Assembly: GCF_014696675.1 (NCBI RefSeq)
Contig: NZ_JACJQN010000013.1
Location: 124,001-188,000, forward strand
DNA: 64,000 nt
Origin: Phormidium tenue FACHB-1052
Lineage (GTDB): Bacteria; Cyanobacteriota; Cyanobacteriia; Phormidesmidales; Phormidesmidaceae
Direction: 5' to 3'
In this document: positions 24,518-34,929 of the stretch, piece after piece
Layout: every line of letters starts with the position of its first letter
Numbering within the stretch: the first letter of the stretch is position 1
The notes under the pieces: generated by a model
Database searches by the model: none
Told to the model about the DNA's origin: nothing
Seen by the model: only the letters and a program-made list of their open reading frames with translations
Position numbers and translations under genes: made by a program

Positions 24518-27500
24518 TCACTCTTTTACGTTGCCAAAGCCGCCACCCCCCGGTGTAGCGATCCGAATGCAGTCCCCCTCATCTAGGGCTACAGTAGCCT
24601 GCCCAGGTAAAGGCTCAACCCGACCATCGGCGCGAATTACAGAGTTTTCACCTATCTGCCCTGGCTGACCACCCGCTAAACCAAAGGGCGGCACTAGCCG
24701 ATGGTTAGAGAGAATGGCCGCCATCATCGGTTCGCGAAATTCGATGGTTCGTACAATGCCGTTGCCACCCGCGTATTTCCCTGCGCCGCCGCTGCCCTGG
24801 CGGATGCAGAATTCTCTCAGCAGCACCGGAAAGCGCCATTCCAGCACTTCGGGGTCGGTGAGTCGCGAGTTGGTCATGTGGGTGTGCACCGCATCGGTGC
24901 CGGGGAAGCCGGGGCCAGCGCCGGAGCCGCCGCAGATGGTTTCGTAGTACTGGTGGCGATCGCTGCCAAAGGTGAAGTTGTTCATAGTGCCCTGGGAGGC
25001 GGCGATCGCCCCCAACGCCCCATACAGCGCATCGGTCACCGCCTGAGACACCTCCACATTGCCCGCCACCACCGCCGCCGGGTACTGCGGGTTCAGCATT
25101 GATCCCTCGGGGATGACAATTTCCAGCGGTTTGAGGCAGCCCGCGTTGAGGGGAATATCGTCATCCACCAGCGTTCTAAACACGTAAAGCACCGCCGCTT
25201 TGCACACTGCTGCCGGAGCGTTAAAGTTGCTGGGCCGTTGGGGAGATGTTCCAGAAAAGTCAATTTTGGCGCAGCGTTCTTCGCGATTCACGGTGACCTG
25301 CACCGCAATCTGGCTGCCGTCATCCATGGGGTAGGTGAACTGCCCATCGTGGAGGCGATCGATCACCCGCCGCACACATTCCTCGGCGTTGTCTTGCACA
25401 TGCTGCATGTAGGTCTGCACCAAGGCCAAACCGTAGTGATCCACCAGCTTTTGCAGCTCTTGCGCCCCCTTTTCATTGGCTGCGATCTGAGCTTGCAAGT
25501 CGGCGATATTCTGCGTCGAATTCCGCACCGGATAGGGGGCAGCCGTCAGGAGTTCCAACAGTTCAGCTTCCAAAAACCGCCCCTGATCAACCAGCTGCAC
25601 GTTATCGAGCAGCACGCCCTCTTCCTCAATTGAGGTGCTGTTCGACGGCATTGAGCCAGGGGTAATGCCACCAATGTCGGCGTGGTGGCCGCGAGAGGCG
25701 ACGTAGAAGAGTGGGCGGGTGGATGGGTGGATGGGTGGATGGGTAGATGGGTGGGTGGAGTTTTGTAAGTCCTTTGGACTGGCTATGCCTACGCCTAGCG
25801 TCTCCAAAGGAGAAATTTCGGTTTTCTCGCTGCCTGCTGTCTGCTGCTTTGCTTCCAAGAAGACCGGCGTAATGACGGTGATATCCGGCAAATGCGTGCC
25901 GCCGTTGTAGGGATTGTTTTGCAAGTAGACATCGCCGGGTTTGAGGTTATTGCCCTTGGCCTTGATCAAACTCCGCACGCTTTCGCCCATCGACCCCAGA
26001 TGCACCGGAATGTGGGGCGCATTGGCCACCAGTTGCCCTTGCTGATCGAACAGCGCACAAGAGAAATCTAGCCGCTCTTTGATGTTGACCGAGTAGCTGG
26101 TGTTTTGCAGTGTGATCCCCATCTCTTCGGCCACGGCGCGGAAGAGGTTGTTGAAAATTTCAAGCAGCACAGGGTCGGGTGGGGTGGAGCTGGTGTCTGT
26201 GGCAGAGAAATTTTGAGTTTTGAGTTTTGAATTTTGAGTTTCTGACTTCTGACTTTTAGCTTTCTTGTTTAATATCAAATGCCCCTTTGCTGTCAGCGTT
26301 GCGTTCCATCCGGGTTCTATAACATTGGTTCCAGTCGATTCGATGATCAGGGCGGGGCCAGCGATCGCATCCCCTGGACACAAATCGTCGCGGTGGTAGA
26401 CGGGGGTGTCGTACCAGGTATCGGCGGTGTAGACAGACACGCTGGTTTTAGGCACCAGCGGCATAGTGCGGGGTTTGACAATGTCGGGCTCGGCGGGGCT
26501 GTGGGTGTGACCGATGACTTCGACAGCGGCAGTATCGACGATCAGACGTTTAGTCTCCTGGGCGAAACCGTAGCGCTGGCGGTGCAGGGTGGTGAACTGC
26601 GATCGCATCGCCTCCACCCCAGCAAAATCCACCGGCAGCACCGAATCTGTCCCCTCATACTTGAGCAATAGCCGAGGCAAAACCTGCACCCCATCCACCA
26701 ATTCAGGCACTAAATTTTGAACTTTGAATTTTGAATTCTGAATTTCAAATCCCTGCCGCCTCAGCTCCTCCAATCCTCTATCAGCTAGGGATTCCACCAC
26801 CGGCTGAATCTGCGGCAGCGTCTCCTTATCTAGCGGCAGCTCCACGGATTGCTCATTGAGCGATCGCACATCCGCTAAACCCATACCGTAGGCCGACAGC
26901 ACCCCCGCGTAGGGATGCAGAAACACCTCAGTCATGCCCAGGGCGTCAGCAATCAGGCAGGCGTGCTGGCCCCCAGCCCCGCCAAAGCTGCACAACACGT
27001 AGTCTGAGACATCGTAGCCCCGCTGTACGGAAATCTTTTTAATGGCGTTGGCCATTTTCTCCACCGCAATGGCGAGAAACCCAGCGGCCACCTGTTCAGG
27101 GCTGCGAGCATCCCCAGTCGCAGCGTGGATTTCCTTGGCCAGGGCCGCAAACTTCTCCCGCACCACCGCTGCATCCAGGGGCAGATCTCCCCTCGGCCCA
27201 AACATATGGGGAAAAAACTCGGGCTGGAGTTTGCCCACCATGACGTTGCAGTCGGTCATCGCTAGTGGCCCACCATGGCGATAGCAGGCCGGCCCCGGAT
27301 AGGCCCCCGCCGACTCTGGCCCCACCCGGTAGCGGCTGCCGTCAAAGCTCACGATCGAGCCGCCCCCCGCCGCCACGGTGTGAATCGCCATCATCGGTGC
27401 CCGCAGCCGCACCCCCGCCACCTCAGTTTCAAAGGTGCGCTCGTACTCGCCCCGGTAGTGGGAGACATCGGTCGAAGTGCCGCCCATGTCAAAGCCGATG

Positions 27501-28417
27501 ATGCGATCGTACCCGGCCTGGCGGCTGGTCTGCACCGCCCCCACCACGCCCCCGGCGGGCCCAGAGAGAATGCTGTCTTTGCCCTGAAACAGCGCCGCAT
27601 CGGTGAGGCCGCCGTTAGACTGCATAAACATGAGGCGGGTAGGCAAATTTTGAATTTTGAATTTTGAATTTTGAACTATTACCTCTTCTCCCTCCCCCAC
27701 GCCCATCTGCCCCGCCACCCGATCCACATAACGCCTCAAAATCGGTGACAGATACGCGTCCACGACCGTCGTATCGCCCCGACTGACCAGCTTGATTAAC
27801 GGGCTCACCCGGTGAGAGAGGGAGACTTGGGTAAAGCCGACCTGACGGGCGAGGTCGCCCAGGCGCAGTTCGTGGGTAGGGTAGCGATAGCCGTGCATCA
27901 AGGCGACCGCACAGGCCCGAATTCCGGCATCGTAAGCTCGCTGAAGTGCCTGGGTGAGTCGAGCTTCTTCCTCAGCATCTAGGGAAACCAAAACTTCGCC
28001 CTGGGCACTAAGGCGTTCGTTGACCTCGATCGCCTGCTCGTAGAGCATTTCGGGCAGCTCGATGTGGCGAGCAAAGATGTTGGGGCGGTTTTGGTAGCCG
28101 ATGCGCAGCGCATCCTTGAAGCCCTGGGTAGTGATCAGAAGGGTGCGATCGCCCTTGCGCTCCAGCAGCGCATTGGTGGCCACTGTCGTACCCATTTTTA
28201 CCGCCTCGATCAGCTCAGCCGGAATGGCTTCCCCTGGCCCTAGCCCCAGCAGATCGCGCATACCCTGAATGGGGGCGTCGGTGTAGCGATCGGGGTTTTC
28301 GGATAGCAGCTTATGAACGATAATTTGCCCATCGGGGCGGCGGGCCACAATGTCGGTAAACGTGCCACCGCGATCGATCCAAAATTGCCAGCGGTTGGGC
28401 AGGGGCGGTAGGGTCAT
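24518..28417 (-). CDS. 5-oxoprolinase (fused HyuA/HyuB type) with in-frame repeat insertions
   Basis: 1299 residues. ATP-dependent hydrolysis of 5-oxo-L-proline to glutamate, linked to glutathione and pyroglutamate turnover. The N-terminal hydantoinase/oxoprolinase domain ([27 protein letters not shown]) and the HyuA ATPase block ([14 protein letters not shown]) come first. The HyuB domain follows from about residue 745 ([20 protein letters not shown]...[16 protein letters not shown]) to a glycine-rich end ([12 protein letters not shown]). Four segments do not belong to the family: [31 protein letters not shown] and [15 protein letters not shown]. They are translations of intergenic heptamer repeats inserted in frame (27640-27685, 26700-26755, 26205-26275, 25710-25760). 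They fall at presumably loop positions, so activity may survive. Confidence 0.92.
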   Translation of the reverse strand: MTLPPLPNRWQFWIDRGGTFTDIVARRPDGQIIVHKLLSENPDRYTDAPIQGMRDLLGLGPGEAIPAELIEAVKMGTTVATNALLERKGDRTLLITTQGFKDALRIGYQNRPNIFARHIELPEMLYEQAIEVNERLSAQGEVLVSLDAEEEARLTQALQRAYDAGIRACAVALMHGYRYPTHELRLGDLARQVGFTQVSLSHRVSPLIKLVSRGDTTVVDAYLSPILRRYVDRVAGQMGVGEGEEVIVQNSKFKIQNLPTRLMFMQSNGGLTDAALFQGKDSILSGPAGGVVGAVQTSRQAGYDRIIGFDMGGTSTDVSHYRGEYERTFETEVAGVRLRAPMMAIHTVAAGGGSIVSFDGSRYRVGPESAGAYPGPACYRHGGPLAMTDCNVMVGKLQPEFFPHMFGPRGDLPLDAAVVREKFAALAKEIHAATGDARSPEQVAAGFLAIAVEKMANAIKKISVQRGYDVSDYVLCSFGGAGGQHACLIADALGMTEVFLHPYAGVLSAYGMGLADVRSLNEQSVELPLDKETLPQIQPVVESLADRGLEELRRQGFEIQNSKFKVQNLVPELVDGVQVLPRLLLKYEGTDSVLPVDFAGVEAMRSQFTTLHRQRYGFAQETKRLIVDTAAVEVIGHTHSPAEPDIVKPRTMPLVPKTSVSVYTADTWYDTPVYHRDDLCPGDAIAGPALIIESTGTNVIEPGWNATLTAKGHLILNKKAKSQKSETQNSKLKTQNFSATDTSSTPPDPVLLEIFNNLFRAVAEEMGITLQNTSYSVNIKERLDFSCALFDQQGQLVANAPHIPVHLGSMGESVRSLIKAKGNNLKPGDVYLQNNPYNGGTHLPDITVITPVFLEAKQQTAGSEKTEISPLETLGVGIASPKDLQNSTHPSTHPPIHPSTRPLFYVASRGHHADIGGITPGSMPSNSTSIEEEGVLLDNVQLVDQGRFLEAELLELLTAAPYPVRNSTQNIADLQAQIAANEKGAQELQKLVDHYGLALVQTYMQHVQDNAEECVRRVIDRLHDGQFTYPMDDGSQIAVQVTVNREERCAKIDFSGTSPQRPSNFNAPAAVCKAAVLYVFRTLVDDDIPLNAGCLKPLEIVIPEGSMLNPQYPAAVVAGNVEVSQAVTDALYGALGAIAASQGTMNNFTFGSDRHQYYETICGGSGAGPGFPGTDAVHTHMTNSRLTDPEVLEWRFPVLLREFCIRQGSGGAGKYAGGNGIVRTIEFREPMMAAILSNHRLVPPFGLAGGQPGQIGENSVIRADGRVEPLPGQATVALDEGDCIRIATPGGGGFGNVKE
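25710..25760. repeat. Heptamer repeat inside 5-oxoprolinase (GATGGGTG-type)
   Basis: Tandem GGGTGGAT/GGGTAGAT units on the plus strand, translated on the minus strand as a His/Pro/Ser/Thr-rich stretch within the HyuB half of the enzyme. Confidence 0.75.
26205..26275. repeat. TTTTGAG-type repeat inside 5-oxoprolinase
   Basis: TTTTGAGTTTTGAGTTTTGA followed by further TTTTGAG and TTCTGAC units. It lies at the HyuA/HyuB junction and encodes a Lys/Ser/Gln/Asn-rich linker. Confidence 0.75.
26700..26755. repeat. TTTTGAA-type repeat inside 5-oxoprolinase
   Basis: Units TTTTGAACTTTGAATTTTGA, then TTCTGAATTTC, in the HyuA half; translated in frame as an [14 protein letters not shown] segment. Confidence 0.75.
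27640..27685. repeat. TTTTGAA-type repeat inside 5-oxoprolinase
   Basis: Four nearly perfect TTTTGAA units (27646-27676), giving the segment QNSKFKIQN between conserved blocks of HyuA. Confidence 0.8.
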
Positions 28418-28587
28418 AGCGTAAAAGATTGGGAAACTTGAGACGAGCTTCAGTCTTCATTGTGAACTACCGCTAAACTCGGCGAGCAGGCAGTTGTCGT
28501 TGACAGACTCCCGATGCCAGACTCGTGGCAATGGGGATAGGCCATCTACATTTAGTGCTGGTGTAACTTTTATCTGAGCTCAACCCT

Positions 28588-29541
28588 ATGGATACTCAAT
28601 CTAAAATTTATGTAGCCGGTTCCGGTGGCCTCGTGGGCAGCGCCCTGGTGAGAACCCTCAAGGCTCAAGGTTATGAAAATTTGGTACTGCCCTCAAGCCA
28701 AGAGCTTGACCTGCGCAGCCAGGCCGCAGTGGATGAGTTCTTTGCCCAGGAAAAGCCTGACTACGTCTTTTTGGCAGCGGCCAAAGTGGGCGGCATCCAC
28801 GCCAACAACACCTACCGGGCCGAGTTTCTCTACGACAATTTGATGATTGAGGCCAACATCATCCACAGCGCCTACCAGCACGGCGCGCAAAAGCTGCTGT
28901 TTTTGGGGTCATCCTGCATTTACCCCAAGCTCTGCCCCCAGCCGATGAAAGAAGACTACCTGCTGACGGGGTTTCTAGAGCAAACTAATGAACCCTACGC
29001 GATCGCCAAAATTGCCGGCCTCAAGCTCTGCGAAAACTACTGCCGCCAGTACGGCGTGAACTTTATCTCGGCCATGCCCACCAACCTCTATGGCCTCAAC
29101 GACAACTTTGATTTAGCCAACTCCCACGTGCTGCCCGCGCTGATGCGCAAGTTCCACGAGGCCAAGGTCAATGGCGACCCGACTGTCACCGTGTGGGGCA
29201 CCGGCACCCCCCTGCGCGAGTTTTTGTACGTTGATGATTTAGCCGATGCCCTGGTGTTTTTAATGAACAACTACAGCGATGTAGATTTCGTCAACGTCGG
29301 CACTGGGCAAGAGGTTTCGATCAAAGAACTGGCCCTCACCATGAAAGCCGTGGTCGGCTATGAAGGCGAGCTAGTGTTTGACACGACCAAACCCGACGGC
29401 ACCCCGCGCAAACTGCTCGACGTCTCGCGCCTCAACGCAGCGGGCTGGCAGGCCAAAACCGACCTCAAAACCGGTGTTGAGCAAACCTACGCCTGGTTTT
29501 TGCAAAGCTACGACTCGCTGCGGGGCCGAACTGCCGCCTAG
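28588..29541 (+). CDS. fcl: GDP-L-fucose synthase
   Basis: 317 residues. SDR-type epimerase/reductase that makes GDP-L-fucose from GDP-4-keto-6-deoxymannose for exopolysaccharide or LPS. The start [17 protein letters not shown] is the Rossmann NADP loop. [26 protein letters not shown], the SSCIYP block, the catalytic [13 protein letters not shown] (YxxxK) and [22 protein letters not shown] are all diagnostic. Length is normal. GDP-mannose dehydratase is not in the window, so the pathway is completed elsewhere. The ATG at 28588 is unambiguous. Confidence 0.95.
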   Translation: MDTQSKIYVAGSGGLVGSALVRTLKAQGYENLVLPSSQELDLRSQAAVDEFFAQEKPDYVFLAAAKVGGIHANNTYRAEFLYDNLMIEANIIHSAYQHGAQKLLFLGSSCIYPKLCPQPMKEDYLLTGFLEQTNEPYAIAKIAGLKLCENYCRQYGVNFISAMPTNLYGLNDNFDLANSHVLPALMRKFHEAKVNGDPTVTVWGTGTPLREFLYVDDLADALVFLMNNYSDVDFVNVGTGQEVSIKELALTMKAVVGYEGELVFDTTKPDGTPRKLLDVSRLNAAGWQAKTDLKTGVEQTYAWFLQSYDSLRGRTAA

Positions 29542-29555
29542 GTCACGGTGTTTCC

Positions 29556-29747
29556 TTAGGCGGGCTCGCATTTGCCGCTGCGAATCAACCCCACCCGGCG
29601 GGTAATGGCTTCCTGCTGGGTGGCGTAGGGCCCCCACATGGGTCGGCTCTCCTGTAGGCGCTCACGGCTGATGCTCTCAGCAGACAGCACGTTGCAGGTA
29701 CCGTCTGCGGCCTGAACCACGTACCACCCCTCATTTCGTTCTGGCAT
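29556..29747 (-). CDS. Small conserved cyanobacterial protein
   Basis: 63 residues: PERNEGWYVVQAADGTCNVLSAESISR, then WGPYATQQEAITRRVGLIRSGKC. This looks like a small globular protein with a WxVxQ...W-GPY-ATQQEA pattern that I recognise from many cyanobacterial genomes without known function. No signal peptide or membrane segment. It is convergent with the GDP-fucose synthase gene, 14 nt away. Confidence 0.6.
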   Translation of the reverse strand: MPERNEGWYVVQAADGTCNVLSAESISRERLQESRPMWGPYATQQEAITRRVGLIRSGKCEPA

Positions 29748-29816
29748 TCACTCACTCCTAAGCATGTCATGGCGCTAACCTATTAAACTCGGTTTTGCTC
29801 CAAGTGGGGGGAGAGG

Positions 29817-30377
29817 TCAATAACAGAAGCGTCCGTTGTCGTTTGCTTGGGTATGCCCCTCGCCTTTGCGCATGGCTCCAATTAGGGTAGAAACCACTAC
29901 ACAGCGGTGAGTCTGTTGGCTACCTGACATAGCCACTGTAACGGTGCCAAGTTGGCCTTTTACATTGCCGTGCATATCAAACTTGGCATAGTGAATAGTG
30001 CCTGTTTTGACCAGAGTATTGTCGATATCGGCCAACCCCACGCCCTCCACCAGCGGTTGCCAAACAATGACCTGGGCTGGCAGAGTTGAATCAGGATGGC
30101 TGGCCCACTCAATGCGGCCATTATGTTCGCGAATACTAAAGCGGCGATCGTGGCGGTGCTGCATGGCATCGGCCTGGGTGGCCCTGAGCGCTTGATACAC
30201 CATGTCTTGGGTAGCGTTGATTTTGCGCTGCTGCACAAAACTAAACCATGAGGGGGCGGCGATCGCCGCCATCAGCCCCGCGATCACCACCACAATCAAT
30301 CCTTCAATCAGCGTGAACCCAGCAGAGTTAGCTTGCCCACAGAGCGGTCTGCGCGATCGCCGCAAGAGTTGAGTCAT
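29817..30377 (-). CDS. Type IV pilin-like / pseudopilin protein
   Basis: About 186 residues from MTQLLRRSRRP (30377); an in-frame Met 5 codons upstream is possible. The prepilin peptidase site and methylated hydrophobic helix are clear: NSAGFTLIEGLIVVVIAGLMAAIAAPSWFSF, with cleavage after Gly, Phe+1 and Glu+5. The C-terminal part (GIRMHYA-like segments, two Cys: THRCVVVS and GRFCY) resembles minor pilins or GspH-type pseudopilins. It is probably exported to the type IV pilus or transformation machinery of the inner membrane. The leader is longer than in classical PilA. No other pil gene is adjacent. Confidence 0.85.
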   Translation of the reverse strand: MTQLLRRSRRPLCGQANSAGFTLIEGLIVVVIAGLMAAIAAPSWFSFVQQRKINATQDMVYQALRATQADAMQHRHDRRFSIREHNGRIEWASHPDSTLPAQVIVWQPLVEGVGLADIDNTLVKTGTIHYAKFDMHGNVKGQLGTVTVAMSGSQQTHRCVVVSTLIGAMRKGEGHTQANDNGRFCY

Positions 30378-30678
30378 ATCGTAAGTGCACAAAGCCTGAT
30401 GCCCTCAAGATGCCCACGGGCCAAGGGGCACGGCAACGGTCTAGCCTCACATCGGCCATTGTGCTGAGCTATGCCTAAGAAAGCTGACACATAGCTTAAG
30501 CGGCGCAAAGTCGGTAAGCTGACTAAGGTGTTGCAGTAGCTCAGTTAAGTGGCTCTCAGCCCCTTGCCTGACGAGCCAGATTGCAGATTCACATTACATA
30601 TTGACTGAGCGATCGCCCCTAGGGTGCTGCACCCGACACCAACGCCACAGTTTTAATTGACTAAAGGAGACTTCGCCC
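30378..30678. other. Intergenic region, divergent promoters, no gene seen
   Basis: It lies between the pseudopilin (minus) and frmA (plus). No ORF, hairpin or known riboswitch motif was recognised; one HIP1 octamer is present. An AAAGGAGA ribosome site for frmA lies at its end. Confidence 0.4.
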
Positions 30679-31788
30679 GTGGATGTTAGAGCCGCCGTTG
30701 CCCTTGGCCCTGGCCAACCCCTGACTATCGAAACCGTTCAGCTAGAGGGGCCTCGCGAGGGCGAAGTGCTAGTCGAAATCAAAGCCACCGGCATTTGCCA
30801 CACCGACGCCTACACCCTCTCTGGCAAAGATCCCGAAGGGTTATTTCCAGCAGTCTTGGGTCATGAGGGGGCCGGAGTGGTGGCCGAAGTCGGCCCCGGC
30901 GTTACCAGCCTCAAGCCCGGCGATCACGTGATTCCGCTCTATGTGCCTGAGTGCCGTCAGTGCGAATACTGCCTCAGCTTTAAGACCAACCTCTGCCAGG
31001 CCATCCGCCTCACCCAGGGGCGGGGTCTTATGCCCGACGGCAGTAGTCGATTTTCTTTGGGTGGCGAGCCGCTGTTTCACTACATGGGCACCTCCACCTT
31101 CTCGAACTACACGGTGGTACCCGAAATCGCCCTGGCCAAAATTCGCTCTGACGCACCGTTTGAGAAAGTCTGCTACATCGGCTGCGGTGTTACCACTGGA
31201 CTAGGCGCGGTGATTAACACCGCTAAAGTTGAACCCGGTGCCAACGTGGTGGTGTTTGGCCTCGGCGGCATTGGTCTTAACGTCATCCAGGGCTGCCGTA
31301 TGGTGGGGGCCAACAAAATCATCGGCGTTGACATCAACCCCAACCGGCAGGAGTTGGCCACCAAATTTGGCATGACCCACTTCGTCAATCCGAAGGAAGT
31401 GGAGGGCGACCTGGTGGCTCATCTGGTGGAGTTAACGGGCGGCGGGGCCGACTACAGCTTTGAATGCGTAGGCAATGTAAATTTGATGCGCCAGGCATTG
31501 GAGTGCTGCCACAAAGGCTGGGGTGTCAGCGTCATTGTCGGCGTCGCCGCCGCTGGCGAAGAAATCAGCACCCGCCCCTTTCAACTGGTGACCGGGCGCG
31601 AATGGAAGGGCACTGCCTTTGGTGGAGCCAGGGGGCGCACCGATGTACCCAAAATTGTGGACTGGTACATGGACGGCAAAATCAACATTGACGACCTGAT
31701 CACCCACGTTATGCCGCTGGACGAAATCAACACCGCCTTTGACCTGATGCACCGGGGTGAGAGCATTCGCAGCGTGGTGACGTTTTAG
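30679..31788 (+). CDS. frmA: S-(hydroxymethyl)glutathione dehydrogenase / class III alcohol dehydrogenase
   Basis: 369 residues, starting at GTG 30679 with AAAGGAGA upstream. It oxidises S-hydroxymethylglutathione to S-formylglutathione in formaldehyde detoxification and may reduce S-nitrosoglutathione. Catalytic zinc ligands lie in [17 protein letters not shown] and LGHEGAGVV, the structural zinc motif is [16 protein letters not shown], and the NAD fold is [14 protein letters not shown]. The class III marker [14 protein letters not shown] loop appears as [15 protein letters not shown]. The partner hydrolase follows 148 nt downstream on the same strand. Confidence 0.93.
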   Translation: MDVRAAVALGPGQPLTIETVQLEGPREGEVLVEIKATGICHTDAYTLSGKDPEGLFPAVLGHEGAGVVAEVGPGVTSLKPGDHVIPLYVPECRQCEYCLSFKTNLCQAIRLTQGRGLMPDGSSRFSLGGEPLFHYMGTSTFSNYTVVPEIALAKIRSDAPFEKVCYIGCGVTTGLGAVINTAKVEPGANVVVFGLGGIGLNVIQGCRMVGANKIIGVDINPNRQELATKFGMTHFVNPKEVEGDLVAHLVELTGGGADYSFECVGNVNLMRQALECCHKGWGVSVIVGVAAAGEEISTRPFQLVTGREWKGTAFGGARGRTDVPKIVDWYMDGKINIDDLITHVMPLDEINTAFDLMHRGESIRSVVTF

Positions 31789-31936
31789 TAGTCCTAAGAT
31801 ACTTCTCGGACAGCCGGGCTATTTCCCAAACTCATGGGTACTTCTTGTGGGATAGGTATCCTACCTGTCGCACAAATCTAATGGACAATGGACAGCCGGG
31901 ACGGCTATCCCACAAACCCTTTATTCCTCACCTTCA

Positions 31937-32788
31937 ATGACCCTGACACTTCAGAAGCAACATGCCTGCTTTGGCGGTACAGTTGGTTACTACAGCCATC
32001 CGTCGGCTGTCTGCAACTGCGAGATGCGGTTTGCGGTGTTTGTACCGCCCCAGGCGCAGACTGGCCCGGTGCCGGTGCTGTTTTACCTGTCTGGGTTGAC
32101 CTGCACCGAAGACAATTTCACCAGTAAAGCTGGAGCCCAGCGCTACGCTGCGGAACACGGCATTATGCTGGTAGCTCCCGACACTAGCCCTCGCGGCGAA
32201 GGGGTGCCCGATGAAGCGGAGGCCTGGGACTTTGGGATCGGAGCCGGGTTTTATGTGGATGCTACGGAAGCACCCTGGAGCAAAAACTACTCCATGTACA
32301 GCTATGTGGTGCAAGAGCTACCAGAGCTAATTGCCCAGGAATTTGCGGTGCGGCGCGATCGCATGGGCATTTTTGGTCACTCTATGGGGGGCCACGGGGC
32401 GCTGGTGTGCGGCTTGCGCAATCCCGATCTATTCAAATCGGTCTCGGCCTTTGCGCCGATCGCCGCTCCTTCTCAATGTCCGTGGGGTCAGAAGGCATTC
32501 TCGGGCTATTTGGGATCAGACCGTGAGAGCTGGAAAGCCTACGACGCGACGGAGCTGGTAAAGGTTCACCCTCAGCGCGATCGCACCCTTTTGATCGACC
32601 AGGGCACCGCCGATAATTTTTTGGCACAAAACCAGCTATTGCCCGACGTTTTTGCTGACGCTTGCAAAGAGGCCGGACAACCCCTAGTTTTACGCATGCA
32701 GCCGGGCTACGATCACAGCTACTTTTTTATGGCGTCGTTTATGGCTGACCATCTGCGTCACCATGCCGATGTGCTAACAAAGGGCTAG
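31937..32788 (+). CDS. fghA: S-formylglutathione hydrolase
   Basis: 283 residues. Serine hydrolase that releases formate and glutathione from S-formylglutathione, the second step after FrmA. The nucleophile is Ser149 in FGHSMGGHGAL, the acid lies in LLIDQGTADNFL, and the catalytic His in GYDHSYFF. Family blocks YYSHPS, FYLSGLTCTEDNF and APDTSPRGEGVPDE are all present. Length and motifs fit the esterase D family exactly. Pairing with frmA confirms the pathway. A long frame antisense to its 5' part is a coding shadow. Confidence 0.94.
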   Translation: MTLTLQKQHACFGGTVGYYSHPSAVCNCEMRFAVFVPPQAQTGPVPVLFYLSGLTCTEDNFTSKAGAQRYAAEHGIMLVAPDTSPRGEGVPDEAEAWDFGIGAGFYVDATEAPWSKNYSMYSYVVQELPELIAQEFAVRRDRMGIFGHSMGGHGALVCGLRNPDLFKSVSAFAPIAAPSQCPWGQKAFSGYLGSDRESWKAYDATELVKVHPQRDRTLLIDQGTADNFLAQNQLLPDVFADACKEAGQPLVLRMQPGYDHSYFFMASFMADHLRHHADVLTKG

Positions 32789-32839
32789 GCTAAGGAAAAT
32801 TGTCCAAGCCTACATTTCGCGTTATCAGGAGACTCCGCC

Positions 32840-33403
32840 ATGGTGAGATATTGTGTTGCTGCTCTACTAATCATGCTGGCATGGCTGACCCCAGGGGCAG
32901 CTTGGGCCAGCCCATCCTCCCCGCTGCTCGCCCAGGCTACTGTAGTAGAAGTGCCTGAGGGGAATGCTAGTGCGCCCCTTAGCGATGGCGATATTGCCAC
33001 CTTTGCCAAGGTTTATCAGCAGGTGCAAACCCTGCGCCTCCGGGCCGAACGAGAGATGGCCAAGGCCGTAGAAGACGAAGGTTTGACCATTGAGCGGTTT
33101 AATGCGATCGCAGAGACTCAGCTCAACGGTGCGGCCAACAGCCCCGAAGACATGGCTAAAATTGCCGCAAAAGCCAAAATTTCTCGAAAAGACGACAAAA
33201 AATTCAAAACAGCCGTAGATCGCATCATCGCCATTCGCCAGAGCACCGAAGGCGATATGGAAAAAGCCATCGAGGCCGACGGGCTCTCGATCGATACGTT
33301 CAACAGTATTTTGGAGCGCTCCGCCGACGATACTGCCCTCCAGCGGCAGATCAGCGATGCGATCGTCAAGCAAACTCTGGCCGCCGCCGAATCGGTAGAT
33401 TAG
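32840..33403 (+). CDS. Exported DUF4168 protein
   Basis: 187 residues. An N-terminal signal peptide (YCVAALLIMLAWLTPGAAWA) is followed by two helical DUF4168-like repeats: LSDGDIATFAKVYQQVQTLR...ERFNAIAETQ and DDKKFKTAVDRIIAIRQSTEG...IDTFNSILERS. The internal duplication (a helix around 53-95 and again around 115-160) is visible by eye. DUF4168 proteins are common in cyanobacteria, periplasmic and of unknown function. It lies 51 nt after fghA on the same strand, possibly in the same transcript, with its own AGGAGA ribosome site (TCAGGAGACTCCGCC). Confidence 0.8.
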   Translation: MVRYCVAALLIMLAWLTPGAAWASPSSPLLAQATVVEVPEGNASAPLSDGDIATFAKVYQQVQTLRLRAEREMAKAVEDEGLTIERFNAIAETQLNGAANSPEDMAKIAAKAKISRKDDKKFKTAVDRIIAIRQSTEGDMEKAIEADGLSIDTFNSILERSADDTALQRQISDAIVKQTLAAAESVD

Positions 33404-33549
33404 CTCTGGTCAAAGCAATAACTAAAACCCTTAAGAGTAGTTATCTCAGGTTTTATGAGGTTATGTGAACCCGGCCCCGGCCTTCGAGGGAATCAGGGTC
33501 ACAATGGGCCACAGAAGCCGATCTGTGCTTACTCTTGAGGGTTTTTGTG

Positions 33550-34158
33550 ATGGTGCCTTTCTTTAAACCCGCCCCTGCGGAAACCGATACGGAGACCAAG
33601 ATTCTAAAAGCGGCCCTAAAGCTGTTTGCCAAGCACGGCTACGGGGGCACCACTACCCGTGAGCTAGCCCAGACCGCCGGGGTGGCTGAGGGCACCCTGT
33701 TCCGCCATTTCGAGAATAAGAAAGCGATTTTAGTAGCGGTGGCCAGCCAAGGCTGGGTCGAAATCCTCACCGATTTGCTGACTGAGCTGAGCGAAATGGC
33801 CAGCTACAAGGCGATCGGTCAGGTCATGCAGCGGCGCATGCTCAACCTGCAAAAGAACTCGGCCCTGATGCGGGTGTGCTTTATGGAAGCGCAGTTTCAC
33901 CCCGAGCTGCGGGAGCAGATTCAAACCGAAGTGATCGACAAGATGATTGACGTTGCCGAAGCCTTCTTTCAAACCGCTATGGATCGCGGTGTCTATCGCC
34001 CCATGAACGCCCGCATGGTAGCGCGCGTCTTTTTGGGCATGTTTACGGTTGCGGGCTTTAGCCAAGATACCCTCGGCGACGAAGCGGCTTCGCCCCAGGC
34101 GATGAAAGACCTGGCCGAGTGCTTAACGGACATCTTCTTAAACGGCGTGCTGGCTTGA
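33550..34158 (+). CDS. TetR/AcrR-family transcriptional regulator
   Basis: About 202 residues from the ATG at 33550 (MVPFFKPAPAE), with GAGGG upstream; TTG 33535 or GTG 33547 are alternatives. The HTH is typical: TKILKAALKLFAKHGYGGTTTRELAQTAGVAEGTLFRHFENKKAIL. The all-helical ligand domain follows and carries several Met residues (MRVCFMEAQFHPE). It probably represses an efflux or stress gene; the target is not obvious because the flanking GST gene is convergent and DUF4168 is upstream on the same strand. Confidence 0.88.
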   Translation: MVPFFKPAPAETDTETKILKAALKLFAKHGYGGTTTRELAQTAGVAEGTLFRHFENKKAILVAVASQGWVEILTDLLTELSEMASYKAIGQVMQRRMLNLQKNSALMRVCFMEAQFHPELREQIQTEVIDKMIDVAEAFFQTAMDRGVYRPMNARMVARVFLGMFTVAGFSQDTLGDEAASPQAMKDLAECLTDIFLNGVLA

Positions 34159-34245
34159 GGATGAGGATGATGAGGGAGATTGGGAATGTGGGGCAGCTTT
34201 AACTGTTTTCTTCCCTATCCCCCTTATCTTCCCCACCTCCCCCTA
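34159..34245. repeat. Imperfect hairpin of degenerate G/A- and C/T-rich heptamers
   Basis: The left arm GATGAGGGAGATTGGGAATG and the right arm with CTTCCCTATCCCCCTTATC then CCCCACCTCCCCCTACC are partly complementary. It lies between the convergent TetR and GST genes and may act as a bidirectional terminator. Confidence 0.55.
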
Positions 34246-34929
34246 CCGTCTTCCCTGGCCAAACAGGATCGCTTTTGCCTCATCGCTCATGGTTGATTCG
34301 GCGCGCATTGACTCGGCGATCGCATAGGCCCGCTCCACCGCTGGTCGCGCTTTGATCGACTCAAACCAGCGCTTCACGTTGGGAAAATCCTCTAGGTTTT
34401 GCTGCTGAGCTTCGTAGGGCACAATCCAGGGATAGCAGGCCATATCGGCGATGGAGTAGTCGCCAGCGATAAATTCGTGATCCTTAAGCTGCGTATCTAA
34501 CACGCCGTAGAGGCGCTCGGTTTCTTTGACGTAGCGGTTGATGGCGTAGGGAATTTTCTCGGGGGCGTAGTTGTTGAAATGGTGGTTTTGGCCCAGCATT
34601 GGCCCCAGCCCGCCCATCTGCCAAAACAGCCACTGCATGACGTTGGCGCGATCGCGCAGCCCCGACGGCAAAAACTGCCCGGTTTTTTCGGCTAAATACT
34701 GCAAGATCGCTCCCGACTCAAATAGGCTCAGGGGTGCGCCGCCGTCGGCGGGCTCGTGATCGACCATGGCGGGGATGCGGTTGTTGGGTGCGATCGCCAG
34801 AAAGGCGGGGTTAAACTGATCGCCCTTGCCAATGTTGATGGGCTTGATGGTGTAGTCAACATCAGCTTCTTCGAGAAAAATGGTGACCTTGTGGCCGTTG
34901 GGGGTTGTCCAGTAATAGAGGTCGATCAT
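34243..34929 (-). CDS. Glutathione S-transferase, nu-class/YfcG-like
   Basis: About 228 residues from MIDLYYWTTPNGHKVTIFLEE (34929); an in-frame Met 7 codons earlier is less typical. The thioredoxin-fold half has TTPNGHKV (active-site Thr/Asn as in nu-class disulfide-bond oxidoreductases), NNRIPAMVDH (cis-Pro) and LFESGAILQYLAEKTG (glutathione-binding ES). The helical half carries YSIADMACYPWI. It is a likely cytosolic disulfide reductase or GSH transferase in stress defence. Length is normal for YfcG-like proteins. Confidence 0.9.
   Translation of the reverse strand: MIDLYYWTTPNGHKVTIFLEEADVDYTIKPINIGKGDQFNPAFLAIAPNNRIPAMVDHEPADGGAPLSLFESGAILQYLAEKTGQFLPSGLRDRANVMQWLFWQMGGLGPMLGQNHHFNNYAPEKIPYAINRYVKETERLYGVLDTQLKDHEFIAGDYSIADMACYPWIVPYEAQQQNLEDFPNVKRWFESIKARPAVERAYAIAESMRAESTMSDEAKAILFGQGRR

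Noticed and set aside
25710..27690. Possible CRISPR array in the repeat-containing part of the 5-oxoprolinase gene
   Set aside because: Units are only about 7 nt, directly tandem without spacers, and lie inside a continuous conserved reading frame.
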